DNA of 28,092 nt from assembly GCA_900769275.1 (NCBI GenBank), contig CAAGGA010000155.1, positions 1 through 28,092 of the forward strand, given 5' to 3'. Made by a program: the position numbers and the translations under genes. The DNA is from an uncultured Prevotella sp. (GTDB lineage Bacteria; Bacteroidota; Bacteroidia; Bacteroidales; Bacteroidaceae). The notes beneath the pieces were generated by a model. The model made no database searches, was not told the origin of the DNA, and worked only from the letters and a program-made list of their open reading frames with translations. Shown here piece by piece: positions 16,770 to 24,291 of this stretch; position 1 is the stretch's first letter; each line of letters opens with the position of its first letter.

Positions 16770-17963
16770 ATGAAAATATTAGTATTAAACTGCGGTTCCT
16801 CCAGCATCAAGTATGCACTGTACAACATGGACGACCGCTCTGTGATGACATCAGGCGGAGCGGAGAGAGTAGGTCTCGACAACGCTTTCGTCAAAGTAAA
16901 ACTGGCTAACGGAGAGAAGAAACAGATAATGCACGACATCCCGGAGCACACCGAGGGCGTGAAATTCATCTTCTCCCTGCTTACCGACCCAGAGATAGGA
17001 GTGATAAAGTCGTTGGACGAAATCGACGCTGTAGGTCACCGTATGGTGCACGGCGGTGAGAAATTCTCCGAGTCAGTAGTCATCACTCCCGAGGTTATCG
17101 AAGCCTTCACAGCCTGCTCCGACCTCGCTCCTCTCCACAACCCTGCCAACCTCAAGGGTGTGAACGCTGTCAGCGAACTGATGCCGGGACTGCCACAGGT
17201 AGGTGTCTTCGACACTGCTTTCCATCAGACCATGCCTGCCAAGGCGTATATGTATGCCGTGCCCTACGAGCTATATGAGAAATACGGCGTGCGCCGTTAC
17301 GGTTTCCACGGCACGTCACACCGCTATGTCAGCAAGCGTGCGTGCGAGTTCCTCGGCATACCGCAGGAAGGATGCAAGATGGTGACTGCCCACATAGGCA
17401 ATGGTGGTTCGCTTGCAGCCGTAGTAGATGGCAAATGCGTAGATACTACGATGGGACTTACCCCTCTCGAGGGTGTCATGATGGGCACACGCTCTGGCGA
17501 CATCGACGGTGGAGCAGTAGCATTCATACAGAAGAAACTCGGTCTTGACGCCGACGGTATCTCCACCCTGCTCAACAAGAAATCCGGTGTCTTCGGACTT
17601 TGCGGATTCTCTGATATGCGCGACGTAGAGAGTGCAGCCGAGTCCGGTGAACCGAAAGCGGTGATGACACAGGAATCATACTTCTATCGTATCAAGAAAT
17701 ACATCGGTGCATACGCAGCAGCCATGGGCGGCATTGACGTGTTGGTCTTCACAGCCGGTGTAGGAGAGAACCAGACCTGTATGCGTGAGCAGGCCTGCGA
17801 GGGACTTGAGTTCATGGGCATAAAGATTGACAAGGAGGTCAACTCCGGCATTCATGGCAAGGAAGCCGTCATTTCTACTCCTGACTCCAAGGTAAAGGTA
17901 GTGGTAATCCCTACCGACGAGGAGCTTATGATAGCCTCTGACACCATGGCATTGGTGAAATAG
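16770..17963 (+). CDS. ackA: Acetate kinase
   Basis: The protein has 397 aa, the usual length. Visible motifs are LNCGSSSIKY (phosphate 1, residues 6-15), PLHNPAN, RRYGFHGTSH, TAHIGNGGS (phosphate 2), MGTRSGDID and FTAGVGEN. It converts acetyl phosphate and ADP to acetate and ATP. I chose start ATG 16770, which gives MKILVLNCGSS directly; the in-frame extension to GTG 16647 only translates repeats. It is the second gene of the pta-ackA operon and is followed by a large hairpin and a terminator. Confidence 0.96.
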   Translation: MKILVLNCGSSSIKYALYNMDDRSVMTSGGAERVGLDNAFVKVKLANGEKKQIMHDIPEHTEGVKFIFSLLTDPEIGVIKSLDEIDAVGHRMVHGGEKFSESVVITPEVIEAFTACSDLAPLHNPANLKGVNAVSELMPGLPQVGVFDTAFHQTMPAKAYMYAVPYELYEKYGVRRYGFHGTSHRYVSKRACEFLGIPQEGCKMVTAHIGNGGSLAAVVDGKCVDTTMGLTPLEGVMMGTRSGDIDGGAVAFIQKKLGLDADGISTLLNKKSGVFGLCGFSDMRDVESAAESGEPKAVMTQESYFYRIKKYIGAYAAAMGGIDVLVFTAGVGENQTCMREQACEGLEFMGIKIDKEVNSGIHGKEAVISTPDSKVKVVVIPTDEELMIASDTMALVK

Positions 17964-17984
17964 CATTGCTACGGTTGACTTTCT

Positions 17985-18085
17985 GTTGTTTGGTTGTCTT
18001 GTTGTTTAGTTGCTTGGTTGCTTGTCTTGGCAAAGGAGCCGAATACTATCAACCAAACAACTAAACAACAAGACAACCAAACAAC
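17985..18085 (+). repeat. 36-bp near-perfect hairpin after ackA
   Basis: The arm 17985-18020 (GTTGTTTGGTTGTCTTG...) is complementary to 18050-18085 over 36 bases with a single mismatch and a 29-base loop. The mismatch is C-A on the plus strand and G-U on the minus strand. Further AACAAGACAACC units continue to 18100. It stands immediately before the intrinsic terminator. Confidence 0.85.
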
Positions 18086-18101
18086 AAGACAACCAAACAA
18101 C

Positions 18102-18159
18102 GGTTTTACGGTTTTGCGGAAGTCAGTGTATGCTCCGCACCACCGTAAAACCTTTTTTT
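18102..18159 (+). terminator. Intrinsic terminator of pta-ackA
   Basis: GGTTTTACGGT (18102-18112) pairs with ACCGTAAAACC (18142-18152). Inside, GCGGA (18116-18120) pairs with TCCGC (18134-18138). Seven T follow. The inner sequence (GCGGAAGT, GTGTA, GTATG, TCCG) recurs in the structure at 26318-26468. Confidence 0.88.
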
Positions 18160-18274
18160 ATTAAAGGTGTGTTCTATAGATTCTCTGCGAATTCAACTGG
18201 CTGTTGCAAATTTTCTGTCTTAGACATTTCGGTTTGGGGGCAGTTTTCAGCGGTAGCAATGATTGGTTTTTTGT

Positions 18275-18302
18275 CGTTAAACAGAATTTAACGTCCGTTA
18301 AA
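18275..18302. repeat. Alternating CGTTAAA / TTTAACG / CGTTAAA sites
   Basis: CGTTAAA at 18275-18281, its complement TTTAACG at 18287-18293 and CGTTAAA again at 18296-18302 form two overlapping palindromes with spacers of five and two bases. The layout resembles a multi-half-site operator, but no regulator gene is nearby. Confidence 0.4.
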
Positions 18303-18426
18303 ATCGGGAGAAAAAACTCCGACCTCTTTTTGTCAAATAGAAAATGAAAAGCCTTGATTTTGCTTTGTTTTTGCGAAAAAACGGACGGGAAACTGTTTTT
18401 TTTGAGTAAAAACGTTGATTTCTTGC

Positions 18427-18450
18427 CATGAAAACGTAGGTTTCGTCATG
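18427..18450. repeat. Small imperfect hairpin
   Basis: CATGAAAAC (18427-18435) pairs with GTTTCGTCATG (18440-18450) with a two-base bulge and a four-base loop. It sits just before the 22-nt tandem repeat and may belong to the same intergenic element. Confidence 0.35.
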
Positions 18451-18461
18451 CAATATCTATG

Positions 18462-18536
18462 TTATTGTTGGGTAAAAGCGCCGTTATTGTTGGGTAAAAG
18501 CGCCGCTATTGCAGGGTAAAAGCACCGCTATTGCAG
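18462..18536. repeat. 22-nt tandem repeat, 3.4 copies
   Basis: Units at 18462-18483 and 18484-18505 are identical (TTATTGTTGGGTAAAAGCG then CCG). The third unit (18506-18527) differs at five positions, and a partial fourth ends at 18536. Units abut without spacers. Confidence 0.85.
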
Positions 18537-19221
18537 CCTGAATGTTTCCCAATTTTAGGACGAATTGTGTATATATCTGTGTTATAAGTTGTTATGATTT
18601 TTTGCGAGAATTGAAAATTTGCCGCCACTTTTTCGTTTCCTGATTTTCAAATGTTAAAATCAGGGGTTTCCCATTGCTTTTTTTGCCGTTTTCATGTCTT
18701 TCTGTTCCCTAATGGATGGAGTTATGCCATGTCGGCAATAAACACTTTTACGATTCGTTATAGACCCGTTTTTAATCTACCCATTTTGGTTTGTAGATGT
18801 CGCATTTTGCACGTTCAGACACCCAACAACTGTTAAAAACACCCGTCAAATCATCACTTTGCATCACTTGACTCTATACCTCTTATATATATACATATAA
18901 TAAAGTAAAGTTGTCTGTATATCCATATAAGAGAATGGGTATCGTATCAACAGCAACCCATCCTATTTTCTCTTTTCACGGTATCCCTTTATATTTCTCT
19001 TCCCTCATTTTGTCATCCAAACCTCACATTTGTGCTTTCCATTTTTTTCGCTCATGGCGCAATCTCTTTGGAGACATATACCGAATAGAGATATTTTTAT
19101 AATTATCCTTAAACTATTTTATAGCCTGTCCGTCATAAAATCAGGACTCGCATGATATGACGATTTCTCATATCGTAAGGAAAATGTCTCTATAACAATC
19201 AACAAACCTTTTATTCTCATT

Positions 19222-22200
19222 ATGCTTAAACCATACTCCCGACCTATAACTTTCATGGCATTAATGATACTGTTCCTCTTTTTCCCGCAGGACGGTCATG
19301 CGCAACAATATAAGGTGACGGGTCAGGTTGTGTCCATTGAGGATTTTACTCCTGTTCCCAGTGTCCTTGTCTCAGTCCTCGGCAAGGACAGCGTGAACCG
19401 GAAAACCGTAACGGCGAACGAGAACGGAGAATTCCTGCTATATATGGATGCGAAAGGGGAGTATATCGTGAAGGCTTCGATGATAGGTTACAAGCCACGC
19501 TACCAGTCGTTCAAGGTGTCGGGGAAGAGCACTGTCATCCCTTTGCTGAAGCTGGAGGAGGATAATCTCTTGCTTGACAGCGTGACGGTGACGGGCAACC
19601 TGCCAAAGGTGCAGCAGGTAGAGGACACGCTGATATACAATGCAGATGCCTACAGGTTGCCGGAAGGGTCGGTATTGGAAGAACTCATTGAGCGTCTGCC
19701 CGGTGCAGAGGTTGAGGATGGTAAGGTGACTATCAACGGCAAGGAGGTGAAGAAGATTCTGCTTGACGGCAAGGAGTTCTTTGCCAACGATATGGAGACG
19801 GCCATGAAGAACCTGCCTACTGCCATTATCGACAAGTTGAAGCATTACAACGAGAAGTCGGATATGGCGAAGGTCACAGGTATTGACGACGGCGAGGAAA
19901 AACCTGTCATTGACGTAAGGGTGAAGAAAGGCATGAACTTCGGATATAATGTCAATGCAGATGGCGGCTATGGCACGCATGACAGATACTCCGGGCGGCT
20001 GACTGCCAACAGCTTTACTGAGAAGACGAGGCTCACGTTCGTAGGCAATGCCAACAACGCCAACAGTAGAAGTACGCCGGGAAGAGCGGGTAACCGTGGA
20101 CGTGGCGGCAGTAGCGGCGGCTCAAGTGGTCTCAGAAGCCAGAAAACACTGGGCCTGAACATGAGTTATGACAACCGTAAGACTCTCCAGATGGACGGCA
20201 ATGTCAATTGGAGACATGATGATACGGATAACAGGACCAAGCAGAGCAACGAGAGCTTCGTGAGCAAGACGGGTGCTTTCAGCAACAGCCTGTCGCAGAA
20301 TTTATCAAGAGGTGACGGCTGGAATGCCGACTTCCGCATTGAGTGGAAGCCTACAAAGGAATGGAACATCCTCGTGCGTCCGTCGGCAAGCATCTCGACT
20401 AACGACAGGCTGACGAGTTCGGGAAGTGCAAGTTTCAATGCCGACCCGTTCCTTTATGTAGAAAATCCTCTCGATGATGATACTGATTGGGGTGATGCCG
20501 ATACGGTTAGGGTGAACCGTCGTCAGAACAATGGTGTCAGCTATTCCCTAAATCGCAAGATAGGTACTTCTGTCCAGATAAACAGGAAGTTTGGAGAGAA
20601 TGGACGTAACCTCACGTTTCGTTCGGAATTTTCATACAGCGACTCGGAGAGCGATAATATTTCACGCAACAAGGTGACTCTCTTCAAACTGAGGCAGCAG
20701 GATGGCAGCGACTCTGTATATTATACTAACCGCTACAATGACACTCCGCAGCGTACCCGCAACTTCTCCTTTCAGACTACATACTCCGAGCCTATTATCA
20801 AGAACACTTTCCTGCAGATGAGTTACAGCTTCCAGTACAGGAACAATTACAGCGACCGAAAGACGTATGATTTCTCAGGACTACGTGAGGCTTTCGGCGA
20901 GGGAATAGTGCCGGCATACGGCAGCGTCGAGAATTATCTCGCAAGCGTGGAGGGCGATAGGGAGGATTATCTCTCTAAGAGTCTGTCACGTTATTCGGAA
21001 TACCGTAACTATATCCATGACATCAACTTGCAGTTGCGCATAGTCCGTGAGAGCTACAACCTGAGTCTTGGAGCGCGTTACGTGCCGCAGTCATCACATT
21101 ACCGTCAGGATTACCGCGGTGTCTTCGTCGATACCGTGCGTCATACCAATACCCTTACTCCGACAGCTCAGTTCCGTTACCGCTTCGGAAGGCAGAATAC
21201 CCTCAATCTTGACTATCACGGACAGACGCAGCATCCGAGCATTACCCAGCTCCTTGACATCACCGATGATTCCAATCCGCTGAACATCTCCAAGGGAAAC
21301 CCGGCTCTCAAGCCTGCTTTCACGAATACGATGAACATCAGTTACAACAATTATATCAACTCTCGCCGGCAGAGTATCACGGCAAATCTCTCGTTCTCCA
21401 CTACTTCCAACAGCATCTCCAACAAGGTGACGTATGATGACAATACGGGCGGAAGAGTGACGCAGCCCGAGAATATCAACGGCAACTGGAACATGAGGGG
21501 CAACTTCATGTTCGGTTCCGCCCTCGACAAGGAAGCGAACTGGAATGTCTCCACCTCAACGAGCGTCAATTATTCCAACTATGTCAACTATATCACTCTC
21601 AACCGCACCTGTGATTCGGAGAAGAATACCACGAAGACCACGGTGCTTCAGGAGAGACTTAAAGGCTCATATCGCAACTCTTGGCTTGAGGTCGAGCTTA
21701 ATGGTGACGTCAATCTCAACAGTGCGCGCAATGTCCTTCAAAGCAGTGCCAACAGGGATACGTGGCATTATTCCTACGGATGTTCCTTTAATATCCGCCT
21801 GCCGTGGAACATGACCATCGACACAGGCATCAACCAGAGTATGCGCCGTGGCTACAGCGATGCTACGTACAACACCAATGAGATAATATGGAATGCACAG
21901 ATTACGCAGCAGATACTGCCACGCAGGCGTCTTGTCGTAACGTTGCAGTTCTATGACCTCCTCGGGCAGCAGAGCAACTTCTCCCGTCAGCTGAGTGCCA
22001 ACAGCAGAAGTGACCGGGAATACAATGCCGTGAACAGTTATGCGATGCTCCACGTGGTGTATCAGTTCCGCAATTTCGGAGGCAAGAAAGGTCGTATCGG
22101 CGGCGGACAGCGTGGCGGACGAGGTGATTTCGAGGACGGCAGAGAAGGCTTTGGTGGCGGCCGTAATGGTGGCTCAGGCGGTGGAAGAGCACGCTTCTGA
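19222..22200 (+). CDS. TonB-dependent-receptor-like outer-membrane beta-barrel protein
   Basis: The protein has 992 aa. A signal peptide covers about 1-27 (DGHAQ), a carboxypeptidase-regulatory-like domain about 29-115 and a plug-like region about 116-235 (RLPGAEVEDGKVTINGKEV, LLDGKEFFAND). A large barrel follows to about 952. This matches the 'outer membrane beta-barrel' TonB-receptor family common in Bacteroidetes, distinct from SusC and without a SusD partner. Its substrate is unknown. Two Gly/Arg-rich segments are visible: about 275-305 in the first barrel loops, and a 40-residue tail (953-992) beyond the last strand. It is followed by its own terminator and is probably monocistronic. Confidence 0.88.
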   Translation: MLKPYSRPITFMALMILFLFFPQDGHAQQYKVTGQVVSIEDFTPVPSVLVSVLGKDSVNRKTVTANENGEFLLYMDAKGEYIVKASMIGYKPRYQSFKVSGKSTVIPLLKLEEDNLLLDSVTVTGNLPKVQQVEDTLIYNADAYRLPEGSVLEELIERLPGAEVEDGKVTINGKEVKKILLDGKEFFANDMETAMKNLPTAIIDKLKHYNEKSDMAKVTGIDDGEEKPVIDVRVKKGMNFGYNVNADGGYGTHDRYSGRLTANSFTEKTRLTFVGNANNANSRSTPGRAGNRGRGGSSGGSSGLRSQKTLGLNMSYDNRKTLQMDGNVNWRHDDTDNRTKQSNESFVSKTGAFSNSLSQNLSRGDGWNADFRIEWKPTKEWNILVRPSASISTNDRLTSSGSASFNADPFLYVENPLDDDTDWGDADTVRVNRRQNNGVSYSLNRKIGTSVQINRKFGENGRNLTFRSEFSYSDSESDNISRNKVTLFKLRQQDGSDSVYYTNRYNDTPQRTRNFSFQTTYSEPIIKNTFLQMSYSFQYRNNYSDRKTYDFSGLREAFGEGIVPAYGSVENYLASVEGDREDYLSKSLSRYSEYRNYIHDINLQLRIVRESYNLSLGARYVPQSSHYRQDYRGVFVDTVRHTNTLTPTAQFRYRFGRQNTLNLDYHGQTQHPSITQLLDITDDSNPLNISKGNPALKPAFTNTMNISYNNYINSRRQSITANLSFSTTSNSISNKVTYDDNTGGRVTQPENINGNWNMRGNFMFGSALDKEANWNVSTSTSVNYSNYVNYITLNRTCDSEKNTTKTTVLQERLKGSYRNSWLEVELNGDVNLNSARNVLQSSANRDTWHYSYGCSFNIRLPWNMTIDTGINQSMRRGYSDATYNTNEIIWNAQITQQILPRRRLVVTLQFYDLLGQQSNFSRQLSANSRSDREYNAVNSYAMLHVVYQFRNFGGKKGRIGGGQRGGRGDFEDGREGFGGGRNGGSGGGRARF

Positions 22201-22245
22201 TTACTCTTTGGAGATTTCTCTTTCGACACTACGTATTCAGGAGGG

Positions 22246-22266
22246 GGGGGTAAGACTTGTACCCCC
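22246..22266 (+). promoter_or_regulatory. GC-rich hairpin before the terminator
   Basis: GGGGGTA (22246-22252) pairs with TACCCCC (22260-22266) around a seven-base loop, within a run of eight G. It may stabilise the mRNA 3' end ahead of the terminator. Confidence 0.5.
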
Positions 22267-22278
22267 ACACATTAATAC

Positions 22279-22314
22279 AAAAAGTCCGTGCTCGGTAGCA
22301 CGGACTTTTTTTTT
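22279..22314 (+). terminator. Intrinsic terminator of the TonB-receptor-like gene
   Basis: AAAGTCCGTGCT (22281-22292) and AGCACGGACTTT (22297-22308) pair perfectly around the tetraloop CGGT, followed by a T-run. It separates this gene from the GH53-cyclophilin gene. Confidence 0.95.
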
Positions 22315-22331
22315 ACTTTCCTTTGAATTTC

Positions 22332-22363
22332 TTTGGGAGAAAAGAGGATTGTTCGTAACTTTG
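22332..22363 (+). promoter_or_regulatory. Promoter of the GH53-cyclophilin gene
   Basis: TTTG at 22332-22335 is followed after 20 nt by TAACTTTG at 22356-22363, a full consensus match. The transcript should start near 22370, with a leader of about 46 nt. Confidence 0.8.
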
Positions 22364-22416
22364 TGGCAGATTATCGGAATTGACCAAAGATAAGAGAACA
22401 ATAAAAACTGATTATT

Positions 22417-24153
22417 ATGAAGCAGATAGTATTGACATTATTCACCATCCTTTGCAGTGTATGCCCGCTGTTGGCTCAGGATTTCGCCATCGGTGCGGAC
22501 ATGGGATGGAACACGGAGATGGAGAGTAAGGGCATGAAGTGGTACAACTGGGCTGGGCAGGAGCGTGAAAGCACTGCATTGATGAAGGAATTGGGCATGA
22601 ATGCCGTGAGAATACGTGTGTGGGTCAATCCCGAAAAGCATGGAAACTGGTGCTCAAAGGAAGACGCGCTGGAGAAAGCGAGGCGCGCCAAGTCGCTCGG
22701 TATGGACGTGATGATTGACTTCCATTACAGTGATTGGTGGGCTGACCCGGGGAAACAGAATATTCCCGCCGCCTGGGAGAAACTCAATTACAAGAAGATG
22801 AAAGAGGCTCTTGCCGCGCATACCGTTGAGGTACTGACACTCCTGAAGGATAATGGCATCGCACCAAAATGGGTGCAGGTGGGCAATGAGACGACAAACG
22901 GACTGCTTTGGTCTGTCGAAATGGACCCCGTGACAGGGTGGGAGAAGAAAGACGAGAACGGGAATACCACGATTGTCAAGGCTATGGGACACGTGGAGCA
23001 GAACCCTAAGCAATACGGAGGGTTCATCGGAGCAGGCTATGATGCCGTGAAGTCTGTCTTCCCCGATGCCATCGTGATAATACATCTGGACAATGGCTTT
23101 GACAATGCCCTCTACAACCGTAACCTTGACATCGTAAAAGAGAACGGAGGAAAGTGGGATATGATAGGAATGTCGCTCTATCCTTACTGGTCTATACAGT
23201 CGGGCAAGGAAGATAATGCCGCAGTTACCATCAACGACTGCGTGAAAAATATTCGCAAGGTGTCGAAGAAATATGGTTGTGACGTGATGATTGTGGAGAC
23301 AGGCTTTGAGGTGGATATGGAGAACCCTTGGAAGATGCACCAAGGCAGGGCTGACTATGCCGAACTGATACGCCGCATGAAGGAAGATACCGATGGCAAA
23401 TGCAAGGGCGTGTTCTACTGGGAGCCTGAGTGCCGTCCGTCACAATACAAGCTCGGAGCGTTCGATGAGCAGGGACATCCTACGGACATCATGCGCGCTT
23501 TGGTTGGCATAGACAACGGAAAGGTCAATATAAAGGGGTACGACCGGACGGTAGTACGCATAGAAACGAACCTCGGAGACATTTACGTAGAATTGTACAA
23601 CGAGACTCCAAAGCACCGTGCCAACTTCCTGAGGTTGGCAAAGAACGGTGACTTGGAGGGCATTCTCTTTCATCGTGTCATAGAGAACTTTATGATACAG
23701 TGTGGTGACCCGGAGTCGAAGGATGCACTGAAGACTATGGAGGATAATCCTGCACCGCCTCTCGGAGACGGCTGTGTGCTTACGGAGGACGGCAAAGATA
23801 CTATCTCTGCGGAGATACTTTATCCGCGTTTCCTGCATAAGAGAGGAGCACTGTGCGCTGCACGTGAGCCTGATTCCGACAATCCTACGTTGGCAAGTTC
23901 CAGTTCCCATTTCTATATCGTGTGGGGAAAGTACCCCGCCAACGTGGGAAAGACCCCCTATCAGCCTATGTCTGAGTACTACAAGGACTATAACCGCGCA
24001 GGAACACCATGGCTTGACGGTGGCTATACTGTCTTCGGGGAAGTGCTTTCCGGGTTTGATGTCGTGGATAAAATACAGAAATCTCGTACGGATAAGTACG
24101 ACCGACCTTTGAGAGATGCGCGTATAGTCAGGGTGACAGAGGTTGGTGATTGA
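22417..24153 (+). CDS. Secreted fusion: GH53 endo-beta-1,4-galactanase plus cyclophilin-type peptidyl-prolyl isomerase
   Basis: The protein has 578 aa. The signal peptide ends at about residue 20 (CPLLAQ). Residues 22-366 are a GH53 barrel: IGADMGW, MNAVRIRVWVNP, IDFHYSDWWADPGKQ, acid/base Glu158 (QVGNETT) and nucleophile Glu294 (MIVETGFEV). GH53 enzymes cut beta-1,4-galactan side chains of pectin. Residues about 376-578 are a cyclophilin: TNLGDIYVELYNETP, FHRVIENFMIQCGDP with the expected catalytic Arg420, SSSHFYIVWG and FGEVLSGFDVVDKI. The usual GSQFF is SSHFY here (Gln to His, second Phe to Tyr). The frame runs without interruption across the junction, whose linker is short (DNGKVNIKGYDR). 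It has its own promoter. Both halves are recognised with confidence; the purpose of joining them is unknown. Confidence 0.93.
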   Translation: MKQIVLTLFTILCSVCPLLAQDFAIGADMGWNTEMESKGMKWYNWAGQERESTALMKELGMNAVRIRVWVNPEKHGNWCSKEDALEKARRAKSLGMDVMIDFHYSDWWADPGKQNIPAAWEKLNYKKMKEALAAHTVEVLTLLKDNGIAPKWVQVGNETTNGLLWSVEMDPVTGWEKKDENGNTTIVKAMGHVEQNPKQYGGFIGAGYDAVKSVFPDAIVIIHLDNGFDNALYNRNLDIVKENGGKWDMIGMSLYPYWSIQSGKEDNAAVTINDCVKNIRKVSKKYGCDVMIVETGFEVDMENPWKMHQGRADYAELIRRMKEDTDGKCKGVFYWEPECRPSQYKLGAFDEQGHPTDIMRALVGIDNGKVNIKGYDRTVVRIETNLGDIYVELYNETPKHRANFLRLAKNGDLEGILFHRVIENFMIQCGDPESKDALKTMEDNPAPPLGDGCVLTEDGKDTISAEILYPRFLHKRGALCAAREPDSDNPTLASSSSHFYIVWGKYPANVGKTPYQPMSEYYKDYNRAGTPWLDGGYTVFGEVLSGFDVVDKIQKSRTDKYDRPLRDARIVRVTEVGD

Positions 24154-24160
24154 TGCAAGG

Positions 24161-24215
24161 TGGTGTTCTTCGACCATGCGTAGAAAATGCTGTTCTTCGA
24201 CCTGGTCGAAGAATA
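24161..24215 (+). promoter_or_regulatory. Degenerate and intact TTCGACC palindromes upstream of the HhH-barrel gene (copy 4)
   Basis: The intact copy (24191-24215) has arms TGTTCTTCGACC and GGTCGAAGAATA around a central T, twelve pairs with one G-U in the sense of the downstream gene. Eight bases after the GH53 stop codon a first, decayed copy begins (24161-24187): its left half is identical to the susC copy over 15 bases, its right half is altered. Heptamers CCCAAAC, CCCTGAC and CCCTAAA and an A-rich tract fill the 76 nt to the ATG. Confidence 0.7.
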
Positions 24216-24291
24216 CAATCCCAAACCCCTGACCCCTAAAGCAAGAAAAAACAAAAAACAAAAATCAACAATTCAAAAAAAACAGCAAAGA

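Larger units (their letters stand above)
18160..19221. other. Gene-free AT-rich stretch of about 1 kb
   Basis: No ORF here has a coding character: the longest are about 60-90 codons, rich in Phe, Cys and Ser, and lack homology I recognise. It contains the inverted repeats at 18275-18302 and 18427-18450 and the tandem repeat at 18462-18536. The part from 18840 to 19221 is very A/T-rich (TATATATATACATATAA at 18884-18900) and must hold the promoter of the downstream outer-membrane gene, but I find no TAnnTTTG match there. Confidence 0.6.

Noticed and set aside
18462..18536. CRISPR array
   Set aside because: Units abut directly, there are no unique spacers, and no cas genes are present.
18651..19102. 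Two ORFs of about 60 codons in the gene-free stretch
   Set aside because: Composition is that of AT-rich non-coding DNA, with no domain and no start context; kept as non-coding.
4410..24153. A single galactan-utilisation locus joining the SusCD operon and the GH53 gene
   Set aside because: More than 10 kb of housekeeping genes, several promoters and terminators lie between them; no evidence links their expression.
23440..24261. 273-codon antisense ORF opposite the cyclophilin domain
   Set aside because: It is a shadow of a well-supported gene; no signal, domain or start context supports it. The same applies to the long antisense ORFs at 2453-3064, 8057-8710 and 15560-16441.
24187..24291. 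In-frame extension of the HhH-barrel gene to ATG 24187
   Set aside because: It would place 35 residues before the signal peptide and begin inside the palindromic element.
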